Assembly: GCA_014607495.2 (NCBI GenBank)
Contig: CP053150.1
Span: forward strand, 13,164,495 to 13,228,494
DNA length: 64,000 bases
Origin: Carposina sasakii
Lineage: Eukaryota; Arthropoda; Insecta; Lepidoptera; Carposinidae
Direction of reading: 5' to 3'
This document shows positions 35,251 through 45,954 of the stretch, in pieces (the first letter of the stretch is position 1; each line of letters begins with the position of its first letter). Made by a program: the position numbers and the translations under genes. The notes under the pieces are model-generated. The model did not search any database. It was not told the origin of the DNA and saw nothing but the letters and a program-made list of their open reading frames with translations.

Positions 35251-36094
35251 TTTTACATCAACCACCATTTTAACCTAGAAATATTATAATTTACTTTACA
35301 TTTTTTATGTTTTGTGCATGAAATACGAACTTATTAAATTAGGTATTACTTCTTATATCGTAACAGTCTCTATTTATTTAATAATTGAAAATTGTTGGAC
35401 CAAGATTTTAAAACACATAGCTTACTTACATCATTTATTACTATATTATTTAAAAACACAATATTTTCGTAGCGCACCAAAATTTTCTTAGAAATATACA
35501 TATATAATGTCAGTAAACTTGCATTTCAACACATTTTTCTTGCACTAATAAAGAAAACCGTTCCGTTTACTTAGGTACCAATAAATATATTATGAAACGA
35601 TACTGCCATTAATATGGCGTTTACGTTTATGTTGTCACAAGTTACTACGGTCACTTTTCAATAATAAATAAAATGAATATACAAAAATATTATTTTCTAT
35701 AGTCACGCGTCACCAACAGGCCCATTGTGATACATTACTTAGGTGTTCAGCTGAATAAAGAGTAACATGGTCTCTTAACCAGTTGATATTCAGCTCTTAC
35801 AACACCTGTTACCCCTTATAACTCTCTTAAATATCTGATTGCTCTTAAGCAGCTTATGTGACATTAGACCTGAATAATTTGTGCCCATTTAAGTGGTTTA
35901 AGGGCTGAATAAGCTCGGATGCTTTTATGCAGCTTTCTTACACCACTTCAAGGGTAATTGCAGTCCAATATTCAGTTGCTATACAGCCTCTTGTGCTACT
36001 TTACTAACCGAACTGGTACATCTCAACTATACCCTCAAAATTGGTCAGAAGTGGCACCATGTGGTCCTATGGTGCCCTTGGTGCTCTGCCTATC

Positions 36095-36300
36095 CCGTAA
36101 GGGTACGTATACAGGCAATTTGTAATGGATCTATGAAATTTGTAGTAGACATCTAATATATTTAAAATGAACCGGCTCTAAAAATAGTTTAGGTTGATTT
36201 GCAGAGGGGTTATTTCCGTCCATCTAAAATGTTAATCACCTTCATCATCATGAACTGTTACACACAATTATAAATTTTACCCCTTTAATGTATTTGTCTA
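36095..36300. repeat. Flanking direct repeat, unit 3 of 3
   Basis: Same block as 33510-33720 on the other side of the composite transposon. The preceding GGTGCTCTGCCTATCCCGTA is a common LINE 3' end motif in Lepidoptera. Confidence 0.7.
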
Positions 36301-36465
36301 ATAATTTTACCATATACATTATAAACGTATTGATATTTCAAGTTGGTGGTCAGGCAGGATGAACACATACAATGCTATCTGAGACATGACGTGACGGTAT
36401 TAGATCGCATCATACAACAGTACAAAAGGTGGCCGACATGCGACGATATAGTTCGCGAGGCGTAA

Positions 36466-36593
36466 GCTGTGGGGTAAGCACGAACCTTTTTACGCTGCGT
36501 AACGCTAGCGACTCGCTAGCAAAATCTATGCTATTTGACAGTTGGACGATAGCGTTACGGACTATCGAGAGGTGCGTGCTTACCTCTCAGAGC
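36466..36593. mobile_element. Small foldback MITE (GTAAGCACGAA family), copy 2
   Basis: Same family in the opposite orientation: GGGGTAAGCACGAACC to GGTGCGTGCTTACC, with TAACGCTAGCG inner repeats. A truncated third copy lies at 40862-40945. Confidence 0.65.
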
Positions 36594-36643
36594 TTTACAT
36601 TTGCGTAGGTGTACACAGATACGAGAGGCTTTACCTGAGTTTT

Positions 36644-36735
36644 GCTTTTGTGTGAGTGTACATAGATAGTATTTGTGTGCATCGTCCTGTCATTTGCTTG
36701 CAAATTGCTTGTACACTCACACAAATGCAAAGCGG
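36644..36735. repeat. Inverted repeat with TGTGTGAGTGTACA arms
   Basis: TTTGCTTTTGTGTGAGTGTA at about 36642 and TACACTCACACAAATGCAAA at about 36711 are inverted with one mismatch. Probably a small MITE next to the foldback copy at 36466-36593. Confidence 0.5.
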
Positions 36736-36739
36736 ACTG

Positions 36740-37508
36740 TACCGTCATACTGATGTAAAGGGTAACGAGCCATTTGCTACTGTCATGACTTTGTATCTTT
36801 GCAGCGTTGGCATTGTCTTCTCGTTTTGAATATCTAATGCATCCCTAGAACATGCGTCTGTGCATAATTTTGTTGTATGTGATAAAAATCTACCACATCT
36901 CTAACTTTAGTGTAAATTCTGTTACAAACAGACAGTCCAAATAAGTTCTTCTTGTTCATTTTCTTATACATGTGTGTCCATACCTGTTTACCTACTCTTT
37001 TCTATTGTTTTGTTTCCATGTTGTTGCTGTTTGTTCCGTGTATAGAAAATTTCCAAATAAATAAAGATATATTATATTGTATTCTTTTATCCTTATAACA
37101 AAAAGGTGGTCTTTTTTAACCTAATGTACGAGTATATATTCTAATGCTTTATTGTACACAGTAAAGTTTTAACAAATAAAGTTTATGACAAAGAAAATGT
37201 ACAAAGGCGTGCTTATCTCTAAAAGAGATTTCTTCCAGCAAACCAATCGTGAAAGAGAAATTAAGATAAGAGGTAGGTATGTGTGCACATAAACAGACCA
37301 ATAAACTAAATAATTAAATAAAAGAAAAGACATAAACCTAAAATAAACAAAAATACCTAAATAGTCTACATAAACATAAATACCTAAATAAAACACATAA
37401 ACATAGATAAGCATAGATAAATAGCATACATACTAAAGGATAAAAATAACATCAAATGTAAGTATATTGGTATACAATAGTAAGAAACCAATAATCAGAC
37501 ACTATTAA
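36740..37508. other. No gene seen; LINE tail at its end
   Basis: The Tyr/Val-rich minus frame at 37169-37414 comes from repeated TACCTAAATA-like words in the 3' region of the jockey tail. Confidence 0.4.
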
Positions 37509-37706
37509 TCAAGAAGTTGGGAGAGATAAATAATGGACCTTCAATCTTTTCTTAAAAACATCAACTGATGGACAGTCTCTCACAGAGTGAGGCAGCGAGT
37601 TCCATAGCTTTACCCCATAGTCAGTGAAAGAGAAGTTAAAAGCAACTGAATTGTGACGATGTAATGTATTCAAAGCCCGAAACTTCGCTGTTTCAACTTC
37701 TGTCAA
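37509..37706 (-). pseudogene. Jockey-like ORF2 C-terminal tail
   Basis: The minus frame includes FSFTDYGVKLWNSLPHSVR and DCPSVDVFKKRLKVHYLS. The (G)-LWN-LP--IR----FK--LK-YL pattern is the standard end of jockey/CR1-type reverse transcriptases. Tail DNA lies at lower coordinates (about 37140-37500). Confidence 0.7.
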
Positions 37707-38189
37707 AGTATCTTATGTAGAGGCAGGCTAATTTATTATGTACGTAAGCGAGTTGGACTTGAGAGTTCGGCACGGTCTGGTTCAATCCAAAAAGTTTACT
37801 ATGAAAGGACTCGAAACTTCGCTGCGATCGGAAACGGTTACTCCGTTTTAACAAAGCTAAATTAGGAGAATAATTGTTGCATTCATAATATGAATACTAA
37901 AAATAAATACGTTTAAAATGCTGCGAGAATTGAGATATTATATACCTATACCTATATATTAACCTCGTCCATTAAATAGCAGAATGCGCAACAGGCAGGT
38001 GAGGTTGACTTTAGGTTCTAAAGTATTAATCGAACCCACTTACACCCTAATAAGAAGACAAGATAAGTATCTAGTTTTAAATTGTACGTTAAATACAATT
38101 TTGGAAATAAAGCTTTATATTACCTTTAAATTGCTTGGTATATATAATATTTATACACACTTACTACAGTGCATATACCTATATATTTA

Positions 38190-38950
38190 AGTGATAAAAT
38201 ATTTTCGCAAGGATTTGAAGGTATTCAAAGGAGGTTCCTTAAGTATCTGGATTTTAAAACTCGCCAGAGATCCTTTGACTACAACGATAGGTGCAAAAGA
38301 TACCACTTCTTGCCACTCGAGTTGTGTAGAAAAATTAGTGACTTGCGGTTACTGCATAATATAGCCAATGGGGCAATTGACTGCCCCGAGTTACTTGCGA
38401 AAATCTGCCTGCGTACTAACCAGATGGGTCTTAGACAGCGCCCGGCGCTGTGTATGCCCCGAACCAACTCCAGATACAGACAAAACAGTTTTATTATTCG
38501 TGCAAGCAAAAGATCTTTCTTTATTCTTTATTCTTTATTGCACATACACAAAAAGAAATATGGCATACAACATTAAAGAAGAGATGCATGTACAATGGCA
38601 TTTAATGAATTTAATTAAGATTTAATGAATTACCGCCAGAAATCGATCTTTTTGTTCCAGCAGTGCAGCAATCACTAGATTCATTAGTGATTGCTTTTTC
38701 AAAAGCTAGCAATCCTATAAAGCGCCCCGCTGTATTATTTTATGTACTGTAATTGTATTATTATTTTTAGTTATTTTTGTTATTGCTTATTTCCTTTAGG
38801 CATTTTTTAAAAAAATTTCTCTTTTATTTTTTTTATATATCTCGTCTATTGGTGGAGACAGCTTAATGGCATTGTATTGTCTATTGTTGCATTTTATTGT
38901 ACTTAAGTAGTCTGTATATCTTCCTAAAATATAAATAAATAAATAAATCA
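38190..38950 (+). pseudogene. Jockey-like ORF2 C-terminus with 3' UTR and (AAAT)n tail
   Basis: The frame reads IQRRFLKYLDFKTRQRSFDY, LPLELCRKISDLRLLHNIANG and RLR-like PALCMPRTNSRYRQNS, the known region downstream of the reverse transcriptase in jockey elements. Reading continues after an insertion at about 38515-38630. The 3' UTR ends in AATAAATAAATAAATCA at about 38950. Opposite orientation to the jockey tail at 37509-37706. Confidence 0.7.
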
Positions 38951-39657
38951 TCTTGTTGAGTGAGAGACACATTAAAGTCCATGGGTTGACAGACTCTGCA
39001 ATTTACATAAATGATGATTGCAAAGACGGCATGCACACACAGGTCCCAAGTTCCATAATTTTTTAAAACCTTAAGTGGTCCTAAAAATTTCAAATTGTGC
39101 AAATGAACATGAAAAACTATAAAACGTTATGATAAGAAGTTTTACATCTTTAATCTTCAATTTTAAATTGTGATGTCACTTTTGGTAAATACAATTTAGT
39201 TTCAAATTGTACCTAACTAGTTGACTAAGTATTTCATTATTTCAAATCTGAACAATAGCATTGAAGTTCTAACTTAATTATTCCCTCGAATTATAAATCA
39301 GACCTCAGACTAGGCATAAAATACCCAACAAACCCAAACATTAAATTTAGTTCGAAAAGGACGTAATGTTACCTAAAATTATCCTTGTTCTTATGATGTA
39401 GATAACAGGGTTCAAGGAGCTAGGATCGGAGCAAAAAGCCACATGAAAGTCTGGAGCCCTTTGTGTGGGCACAAAGGAGTTACAGTGAAAAGCTCTTATT
39501 ATATTGGGCGGCCAGATTTTAGCTTAGAATGACTACCATCATGGAGCGTTCGAGCACAGCGGACTTAAAAGGAAGAGTTTATAGCAGTCATATAGGTTGG
39601 AGACCAAAAATATTTCTTTAATTACCTTCAGTTTTAAGTTATGTTAAACTACATATA
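38951..39657. other. No feature seen
   Basis: A+T-rich DNA between a jockey tail and a family D element. Confidence 0.45.
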
Positions 39658-40146
39658 CAGCTGTGTTTCCGAAATGGGGTTGACAGAACTACAGATCATA
39701 ACGAATAACCCAAGGCATAACATAGCGGGGACAGATATCACTGACTAGTTGCTTTCTTATCACCTGACAGAATGCCCGAGTTCCTTAGTCGACTCTTAAA
39801 ACATGCAAGGAAAGAGATAAGCTGATGTAAGCCCCGAGCACACCGGGTGCGAATGCGTACACGTAAGCGTAGACGTCTGCGTTGACGTGCACGTAGGCAC
39901 TATAAGTTATAATGTATGGAATCTTATAGGTTCGGGCAGATCGGATGCGTATGCGGACGTCAAGCGGCATGGCCTGTCTTATACAGTTCCATACTCTACA
40001 ACTCAGCGGTACGTGCACGTCGACGCTCACGTGCACGTACACGCATCCGGTCTGCTCGAGCCTGTATAATAGTAAAGCCAGATAAATCTGTGGGATCTTC
40101 CTTATGAACCTGCAGTTCTCGCTACCCCATTTCGGAAACACAGCTG
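39658..40146. mobile_element. Inverted-repeat transposon (family D) hosting F1
   Basis: The left end is CAGCTGTGTTTCCGAAATGG and the right end its complement. The arms match for about 60 bases, including CAGAACTACAG and GATCATAACGA variants. The centre holds the F1 copy. Other family members: 2521-2915 (interrupted by a SINE-like unit), 20640-20790, 27815-27960 (minus) and 12605-12665. Confidence 0.65.
39831..40062. mobile_element. Foldback element F1, nested copy
   Basis: GCCCCGAGCACACCGGGTGCG opens a diverged copy whose other end is CGCATCCGGTCTGCTCGAGC. It is inserted inside the inverted-repeat element at 39658-40146. Confidence 0.65.
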
Positions 40147-40157
40147 TGTGTATTATG

Positions 40158-40412
40158 TATCTCCAACATCAGTCTATTGCGGTCCACTGCTGGACGTAGG
40201 CCTCCCCCAGGGCACGCCACAAGGCTGCCATAGGGTGTATTTGCCCATAGTCACCACGCTGGGCAGGCGGGTTGGTGACCGCAGTTTGTATTTCGGACTA
40301 TGTTGTTAACACGGGAGGCGCTGCTGCCCACCTCCCGGTAACCCTTAATCGCCTCGTACGATACCCACGGACAGGAATGGGGTGGTACGAATTCTACTCT
40401 GCCGGCACCACT
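40158..40412 (-). repeat. SINE-like unit with LINE tail, copy 4
   Basis: Reverse-oriented copy: the LINE tail is at the low-coordinate end and TGGTGCCGGCAGAGTAG at the high end. All four copies start at the same base, unlike randomly 5'-truncated LINEs. It sits just outside the element ending at 40146. Confidence 0.75.
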
Positions 40413-40613
40413 GTAAAGATTTAGTAAGCTTCGATAGAGGAGTTAATCACGTTGCCTAGTACGTCCTGAGACTAAGCGGATTGCGCCGAGTCGCCAAGGC
40501 CGAGGCAAGGCGTGAAGCCGGACAACGTCTACTTATCTACGTTTCCGTGTTGTCTTTCCTTAACTAAATGCAGACACGTCACAGCCCCGCCTTAGGTTAA
40601 GGTTAGGTTGACA

Positions 40614-40712
40614 GTTTTAAAGTAGACACTATTACGGTAGCTTTTAAGGAAAGTGCCAAGACAGAAGATGGGGTTAAGGCTTCTAAAGTAGTCACTGTTA
40701 CGGTAGCTTTAT
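40614..40712 (+). repeat. Short direct repeat
   Basis: TTTAAAGTAGACACTATTAC, then GGTAGCTTT at about 40615, recurs with a few changes at about 40681. Confidence 0.6.
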
Positions 40713-40861
40713 ATAAAGTGGGAATTTCACACAAGACAGAACTCTAAACATATTTATAAAGTAAGAAGATAGCTGTACGAAATATTACATAATATTATTT
40801 TCATATGTCGATTTCGATTTATGTAAGTACCCTTCCCACGCGGTTGGTAAAATGCTTTCAG

Positions 40862-40945
40862 TAGAGTAAGCATGAACCTTTTTACGCGCGGCAACGCTAG
40901 CGAGTCGCAAGCAAAATCTATGAGATATGACAGTTGGTTGACCGA
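40862..40945. repeat. Truncated GTAAGCACGAA-family MITE
   Basis: GAGTAAGCATGAACC, CAACGCTAGCGAG and GCAAAATCTATGAGATATG match the first two thirds of the family; the right arm is missing. Confidence 0.5.
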
Positions 40946-41050
40946 TATGTTCCACCCAGAACACCCAAACTCCACTTATTTGATCTTCTTATTTTTACAC
41001 AAATTGTAACTACTAACCTTTTATACTTACCACTTGTTTATTCTGCTATA

Positions 41051-41437
41051 CTGGGTGTAAAAAGACAACTTTGTTCTTTTTAATACCTCGTATTCTTTAT
41101 AAGATTACGATCATTTTTTTCTATGCAAGCACCCGTAGGAAACCACGGGATTCCAAGAAATTGAGGTCCAAAGCTACATTAATATTATAATTTTTTTTAC
41201 ATTAATCCATCTGAAATCGGTTAAAAATCTTTTTTTTTTCAAAGAAACCATGTCAAAATATTATAATGTTAGTTTGTACTTTGAGCATCAAACGGATACA
41301 TTGCTTGCAATAAAATGACAGTATTTTTTCATATTTTTTTGCCGTTTTCCAGGGTTGGTTCCATAGAAGAAAATGATCGTAACCTTACAAAGAATACGAG
41401 GTATTAGAAAAAAATATTGTTGTCTTTTTACACCGTG
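41051..41437 (+). mobile_element. MITE with ~75-bp terminal inverted repeats, family M3
   Basis: The left end CTGGGTGTAAAAAGACAAC and the right-end complement CACGGTGTAAAAAGACAAC continue as matching arms that include AATACCTCGTATTCTTTAT and TTACGATCATTTTCTTC. TA flanks both ends. No coding sequence. Confidence 0.7.
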
Positions 41438-41628
41438 TATAGTATATCTAACTCTACATTCATAATCCCATGCATGCACTGATCTTACTCATATCGATTT
41501 ACCACCTCAAAATTAGAGCATCTTCCATTGTCGTTAAATACTCTTACAACTAACATAGTTAGTATATGTATAACATTGCCAATATGTAATTTAGAAAAGA
41601 GATGGTAAAATTCGTCATCCGAATAATT

Positions 41629-41700
41629 GACCCGGTGGCTTAGTGGTTATAGCGGCTGGCACGGTTTGCAGTGGTCGTGGGTACGATTCCCACTCGGGTG
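41629..41700 (+). repeat. tRNA-like SINE head or pseudo-tRNA
   Basis: Seventy-two bases fold like a tRNA. ACCCG at the 5' end can pair with CGGGT at the 3' end. The T arm is perfect (GTGGG, 7-base loop, CCCAC), and A-box (TGGCTTAGTGG) and B-box (GGTACGATTCC) motifs are present. The anticodon arm is irregular and an A+T-rich tail follows, so a SINE head is more likely than a functional tRNA. Confidence 0.5.
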
Positions 41701-41871
41701 AAGAATTTTTTCCATTTTCTTTATTAATAATTTTATAATACGTATAACTGTAAATAACTATTGTAATAACTGTTCTCAGTTGTAGCAATACCCATATATG
41801 TATAATGAATATTTCATTAAGATGATTAAATATTTCCATTAAGAAATCTATTCGATACCCATATGAGCATA

Positions 41872-42990
41872 ATTTTTTAAAACGAAAATCCGACTTCCTC
41901 CTCTATGAGCTAAAATTGAGCTTACTAAAGTAAAATTTTGCTAAAGGGCAAATATATATTGCGTTAAGCCGTGTACGAAGTTTAGAAGGCATAATATTGT
42001 CAGATTTAGATGCCAGCTAATTATTAAATCGGCCACATGACGAAAGGGCACTGAGAGAAATGACTAGGTTTCGAAATTTTATGTCTGACAATACAGGGTG
42101 TAACAGAAAGGGTATTAGTTAAGCGAAAAGCTGTGTAAATAGTCCACAATAGAAATCGTATTTCTAAAATTCGAGACTCGAAATCACATTTTTATTTTTC
42201 AAGATTGTATAGACATTCCTGAGTTGTTTCGGAATTCTTCATACTATCTGGAAAAATAAAAATGTGAATTTGAGTCTGAAATTTTGGAAATAGGTTCTCT
42301 ATAGTGGGCTATTTACATAGCTTTTCGCTTAACATACCCCTTTTGTTACATCCTGTATAAGCAACATATAATTATACTCCTTCTTCCTGCCCTGTACTCT
42401 TCTTTCATTCATACGTATACCTCTTCCTCTATAACCATCTTACTTCGGACACGGCTTAACGCATTATATAATTTATACGACTTAACACAATTATCTTTAT
42501 CTTCATAAGCCTATTGCAGTCCACTACTGGACGTAGGCCTCCCCCTGCCATAGGAGGATTTTGTTACTAAAAAGTTCCACAATCTGTTTTTCGGCGGCTC
42601 CATCATCAGACCCTCGTTTCCTTTATATTATGTGTAGCTGACCAAAATTCTAAAAACCGACTACTCGTGCCTATAATATTTGAAGATATCCCTAGATTCC
42701 TTAGAGATTCCATCATCAGATTTTATGTTTTATATGTAGGTGATCAAAACGCTCAGTAAAAGTATAAAAACAGACTACATGTGCCTACAATATTTGAGGA
42801 TTGCCCTCGATTTCTCTAAGATCTCATCATCAGATCCTGATGTGGTGAATATGGGACCAACTTGGAAGAATACCATGACCAACTATAAAAAAAAATTGAA
42901 ATCAGTTCATAAATGACGGAGTTCTGAGGTAACACACAAAAAAAATATACAGACGAATTGATAACCTCTCTTTTTTGAAGTCGGTTAAAA
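41872..42990 (+). mobile_element. Large TIR element (AACCGACTTC ends), copy B
   Basis: Co-linear with copy A, and interrupted at 42094-42355 by a mariner-type MITE. Together the copies reveal the uninterrupted element of about 860 bases. 3' fragments occur at 48265-48470 and 59293-59345. Confidence 0.65.
42094..42355 (+). mobile_element. Mariner-type MITE, family M2, nested
   Basis: Long terminal inverted repeats of about 60 bases: CAGGGTGTAACAGAAAGGG on the left and the complement CAGGATGTAACAAAAGGGG on the right, both continuing to GTTAAGCGAAAAGCT. TA flanks both sides. It is inserted in the larger element at 41872-42990. Confidence 0.75.
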
Positions 42991-43204
42991 ATAAGAGACG
43001 ACGACGACGTTTAGTACACAAATTATTTAGGTGTTACCATATATACTCATACCTACCATACATTTTGCTGTCAAATGTAATTTTTAAACAGTCCATCTTT
43101 GATGTGTTTTTTTAATAACACTGTTTATATCAATAAACATAATTGCTAGGTATATGAAAAAGATTCAGTAAATACAATTAACTGTCACTAACGGTTAAAC
43201 TTAC

Positions 43205-43283
43205 CTTTCTTTCCAGGTGACGTGCAGTTGCTCTTGTTGGAGGGCGACTTGGTTTCAGCCATCTTCTCCTTTTCAGTCGCCAT
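43205..43283 (-). CDS. First coding exon of an unrecognised minus-strand gene
   Basis: ATG at 43283 in a good context (AAAAATGG) opens 26 codons beginning MATEKEKMAETKSP and ending in CTSPGKK. It is followed by a perfect splice donor (AAAG|GTAAGT) at 43204, leaving phase 1. The peptide is hydrophilic, rich in Lys, Ser and Glu, without a signal peptide, as expected for a cytosolic N-terminal tail. Codons are G+C-rich (GCG, CCC, TCC, AAC, AGC, TGC) in very A+T-rich surroundings. The 71-nt exon at 8552-8622 has a phase-compatible acceptor. I do not recognise the protein; 26 residues are too few to name a family. The rest of the gene lies at lower coordinates, mostly beyond the window. Confidence 0.7.
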
Positions 43284-43426
43284 TTTTCAGAATGCGCACT
43301 AATTGAAAATGTTCGACTTTAGCCTCGGGCACCAACTCTCATCACTAGTTCCATTAAAAAGTTAATGAGCGTGCGCACCGCCGCAACCAAGGTTCACGAT
43401 AACCATATTAATGGATAATAAGCGAT

Positions 43427-43432
43427 GACTGA
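43427..43432 (-). promoter_or_regulatory. Possible initiator (TCAGTC) upstream of the minus-strand start codon
   Basis: TCAGTC on the minus strand matches the arthropod initiator and would give a 5' UTR of about 147 bases before the ATG at 43283. No TATA box is placed correctly. The distal CpG block at 47.5 kb is an alternative start region. Confidence 0.2.
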
Positions 43433-44394
43433 TCACTAAATATGTTGGCAAACACCCAGCCGACACTATATTGACTTTTACTCATAAGAATTAACCGCAA
43501 ATTAAACGTGTGCTTCGATCTCGCAGCGCATTTGCCTCACTGTTTATTCTAGATTAATAGAGATGTGCTTCTTTTATATGTCTATTATACATATTTCTAG
43601 TCCGTGATGTATTAATTGATCGTGACTTGACAGCCTGTTGTAAACTGTGGCGATGTCTCTGTGCAAAGACCGCGCTTAATCCTAAACGCTAATCTACGTC
43701 CTAACTATGTTAATTCATGTTAAGTGCAAATTAAATAATTTATTTATTACATCTTAATTAACAAGTGAGTAAGAAGAGGTCAAGACGTAGCTAACAAATA
43801 TTTGCTATTTCAACTATTGATGTTAGAGTAAACTAATTCGTGAATAAGTATATACCTATATAATAAAATAAAATGTACCCGTCCACCGAGAATTTCCGCT
43901 TCTACAGGAATATAGCCAAAGTGTATGTCCAAGTACTTCATATTTTGTTACATAAAAGAGCTTTGAAAGCAGCTAACAGTTGTTTTTAAACTTAGATTGA
44001 AGCAATACCTAATTTAATAAAATGAAACAAAGTTTTCAGAGTCGAGTCGAACAAGACGTCTCAGAAAATTAATGAACAGCTGTAGATCAAGATAAAAGTA
44101 GATTGCTTTGGCTTTTAAATCTGGATAAATTGGATCCAGGTTAATAGACACGTGTCAATGAGAGGTATAACTACCGAACAGCATCCGACGCGGAATCGGA
44201 ATGAATAATGAATAAGTAGATAGAAGACAAAAGTTTTTTAAATGCGGGACCGATTCAGACTATAATTTCACGTGAAGGTTAGCAAAATTATGGAACGTGC
44301 ATGATTTTAACAATTTTAGGCTAGCTGATAATTTAAATCGCTTTGCCAAACGTAGGCTTGGAATTTCCTTTATGATATGCATATCATCATTTAC
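43433..44394. other. 5' flank of the minus-strand gene
   Basis: No repeat match and no credible ORF. The part to about 43700 is somewhat richer in G+C and could include 5' UTR or promoter. Confidence 0.35.
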
Positions 44395-44800
44395 AGCCCT
44401 GAAAAGTCCACTGTTGGACATAGGCCTCCCCCAACAACCTCCACTCCGACCGGTCGGAAGCAGCCTGCATTCAACCGACGCCCGCGACCTTGGCCAGGTC
44501 ACTCTAGAACTTTCCGACTCCATCGGCCATCAGTTCTTCGAGCTATGTGCCCTGCCCATTGCCACTTCAGCTTGCTGGACCGTTGAGCTATGTCGGTGAT
44601 CTTTGTAGGTCTGCGGATCTCCTCATTTCTGATTCGATCACGCAGAGAGATCCCAAGCATAGCTCTCGCCATCGCTCGCTGTGCGATCCTGAGCTTCTTT
44701 ATGAGGCACATAGTTAGAGACCACGTCTTGGCACCGTAGGTCATCACCGGCAGCACGCATATATGCATATATGTTACCTATTTTAAGTACTTAAATTAAT
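44395..44800 (-). pseudogene. RTE-like reverse transcriptase C-terminal fragment
   Basis: The minus frame reads MHICVLPVMTYGAKTWSLT, RAMLGISLRDRIRNEEIR, LKWQWAGHIARRTDGRWS and WRPRSGRRR, then GGGLCPTVDFSGL. These are conserved C-terminal blocks of RTE-clade LINEs (YGAE-W, LG-S--DR-RN--IR, KW-WAGH-AR--D-RW). The catalytic core is missing and there is no upstream ORF. Confidence 0.75.
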
Positions 44801-45954
44801 AGCAGAAAACTTTTTAAACGAACTTTATCAAAGTGGAATGAGAAAATTGTAATAAATAAACTGAGAACTTTGAAGAATCTTTAAAGTGTTTAAAGAGCCA
44901 AGAGTGGACAATTATTTAGCGACTCGAGTATAAAGAAATTTAATTACTTTCCCTAGGAAAATAATATATTACGAGTAAGGCAGATGTAGTCACAGTAATG
45001 TTAAGTTTACTAAATAAAATTTCTTTATTTCATTGTAAATATATTTACTAAATTATTATTTTCTATGAAAGGTACATTACTCACAAATTTTATTTATTAA
45101 AGCCTTTTAAACTTTTATACATTTATTCGCTTATAAAATTTAGTTTCAATTAATTATTATATTATGTATGCATCCCTACCTAGGCATCTTAAAATTTTCA
45201 ATGTGCCAAAATGTTCCTATTTAAATTAAAATTTATTTTTATGTAATAGGTACCTACTACTCTGAGCAAACATCAAAATCAATGGCACATCATCAAAAGC
45301 TCAACATACGGATAATGTGGAGTCCAGTTGCTGACACAAAGAAAAATGGCCGGAATTCCCAACACAAAGAGAAGACGTATACTTTATATGTTTGTTTGGC
45401 TCTGCAGATAAAATAGAGGTCTAAAGGCAACCTATTTCCGGATGGATATTTACTGAGTTTGTTTAAATGGATATTGATAAGAAAATAATTAAAGATTAAA
45501 TAATGATTTTTTTGCTAGCTATGTGACACCATTATGGCCACATACAAAGAAAAATGAATTCTATAGCGCACTAGTACTAGTATTTTGCGATAATGGTATA
45601 ATAGTGTAAATAAATATCGGCAGATTTGTATTAACTACGGATAAGTATTTTTGGACTGTTCAAGAAAATATTCAGAGTATGCCTGCCTAAAACCTAGATT
45701 TTTTTCAAACTACTTAAAAAGTTATATTTTTTTGCTTTAGACTTTTTGTCGATTGGTAGAAGGAACTTAATTAATTTGATTAATTTGGGGCCCTTTTGGA
45801 AAGTAAAAAAGGCGAATTATAAGTTTTTTTAAAAATTAAGTTTGGCCATTTATTATAAGGTAATCAAATACAGTATGATATAATATATCATTAATGAATG
45901 ATATTTAAATGCTACTGGTTTTTTGGTTACGATTACGATAATGGTTTCTTTCCG
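44801..45954. other. No gene seen
   Basis: Very A+T-rich. The part from 45660 may be 3' sequence of the hAT remnant. Confidence 0.4.

Larger units (their letters stand above)
33775..36003. mobile_element. Composite transposon with AAGTAGCACA inverted ends
   Basis: The left end AAGTAGCACAGATAGCTGAA and the right end, whose complement begins AAAGTAGCACAAGAGGCTG, are inverted. Both subterminal regions are rich in CTTAAGGGT/GCTGCAT words. Inside are a Gypsy integrase remnant, SINE and MITE pieces, an LTR-like segment and a 41-bp tandem array. Two near-identical flanking blocks (33510-33720 and 36095-36300) lie outside it. A clear target-site duplication was not found. Confidence 0.45.

Noticed and set aside
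40590..40612. TTAGG-like telomeric repeat (CTTAGGTTAAGGTTAGGTT)
   Set aside because: Only three imperfect units in an interior location; not an array.
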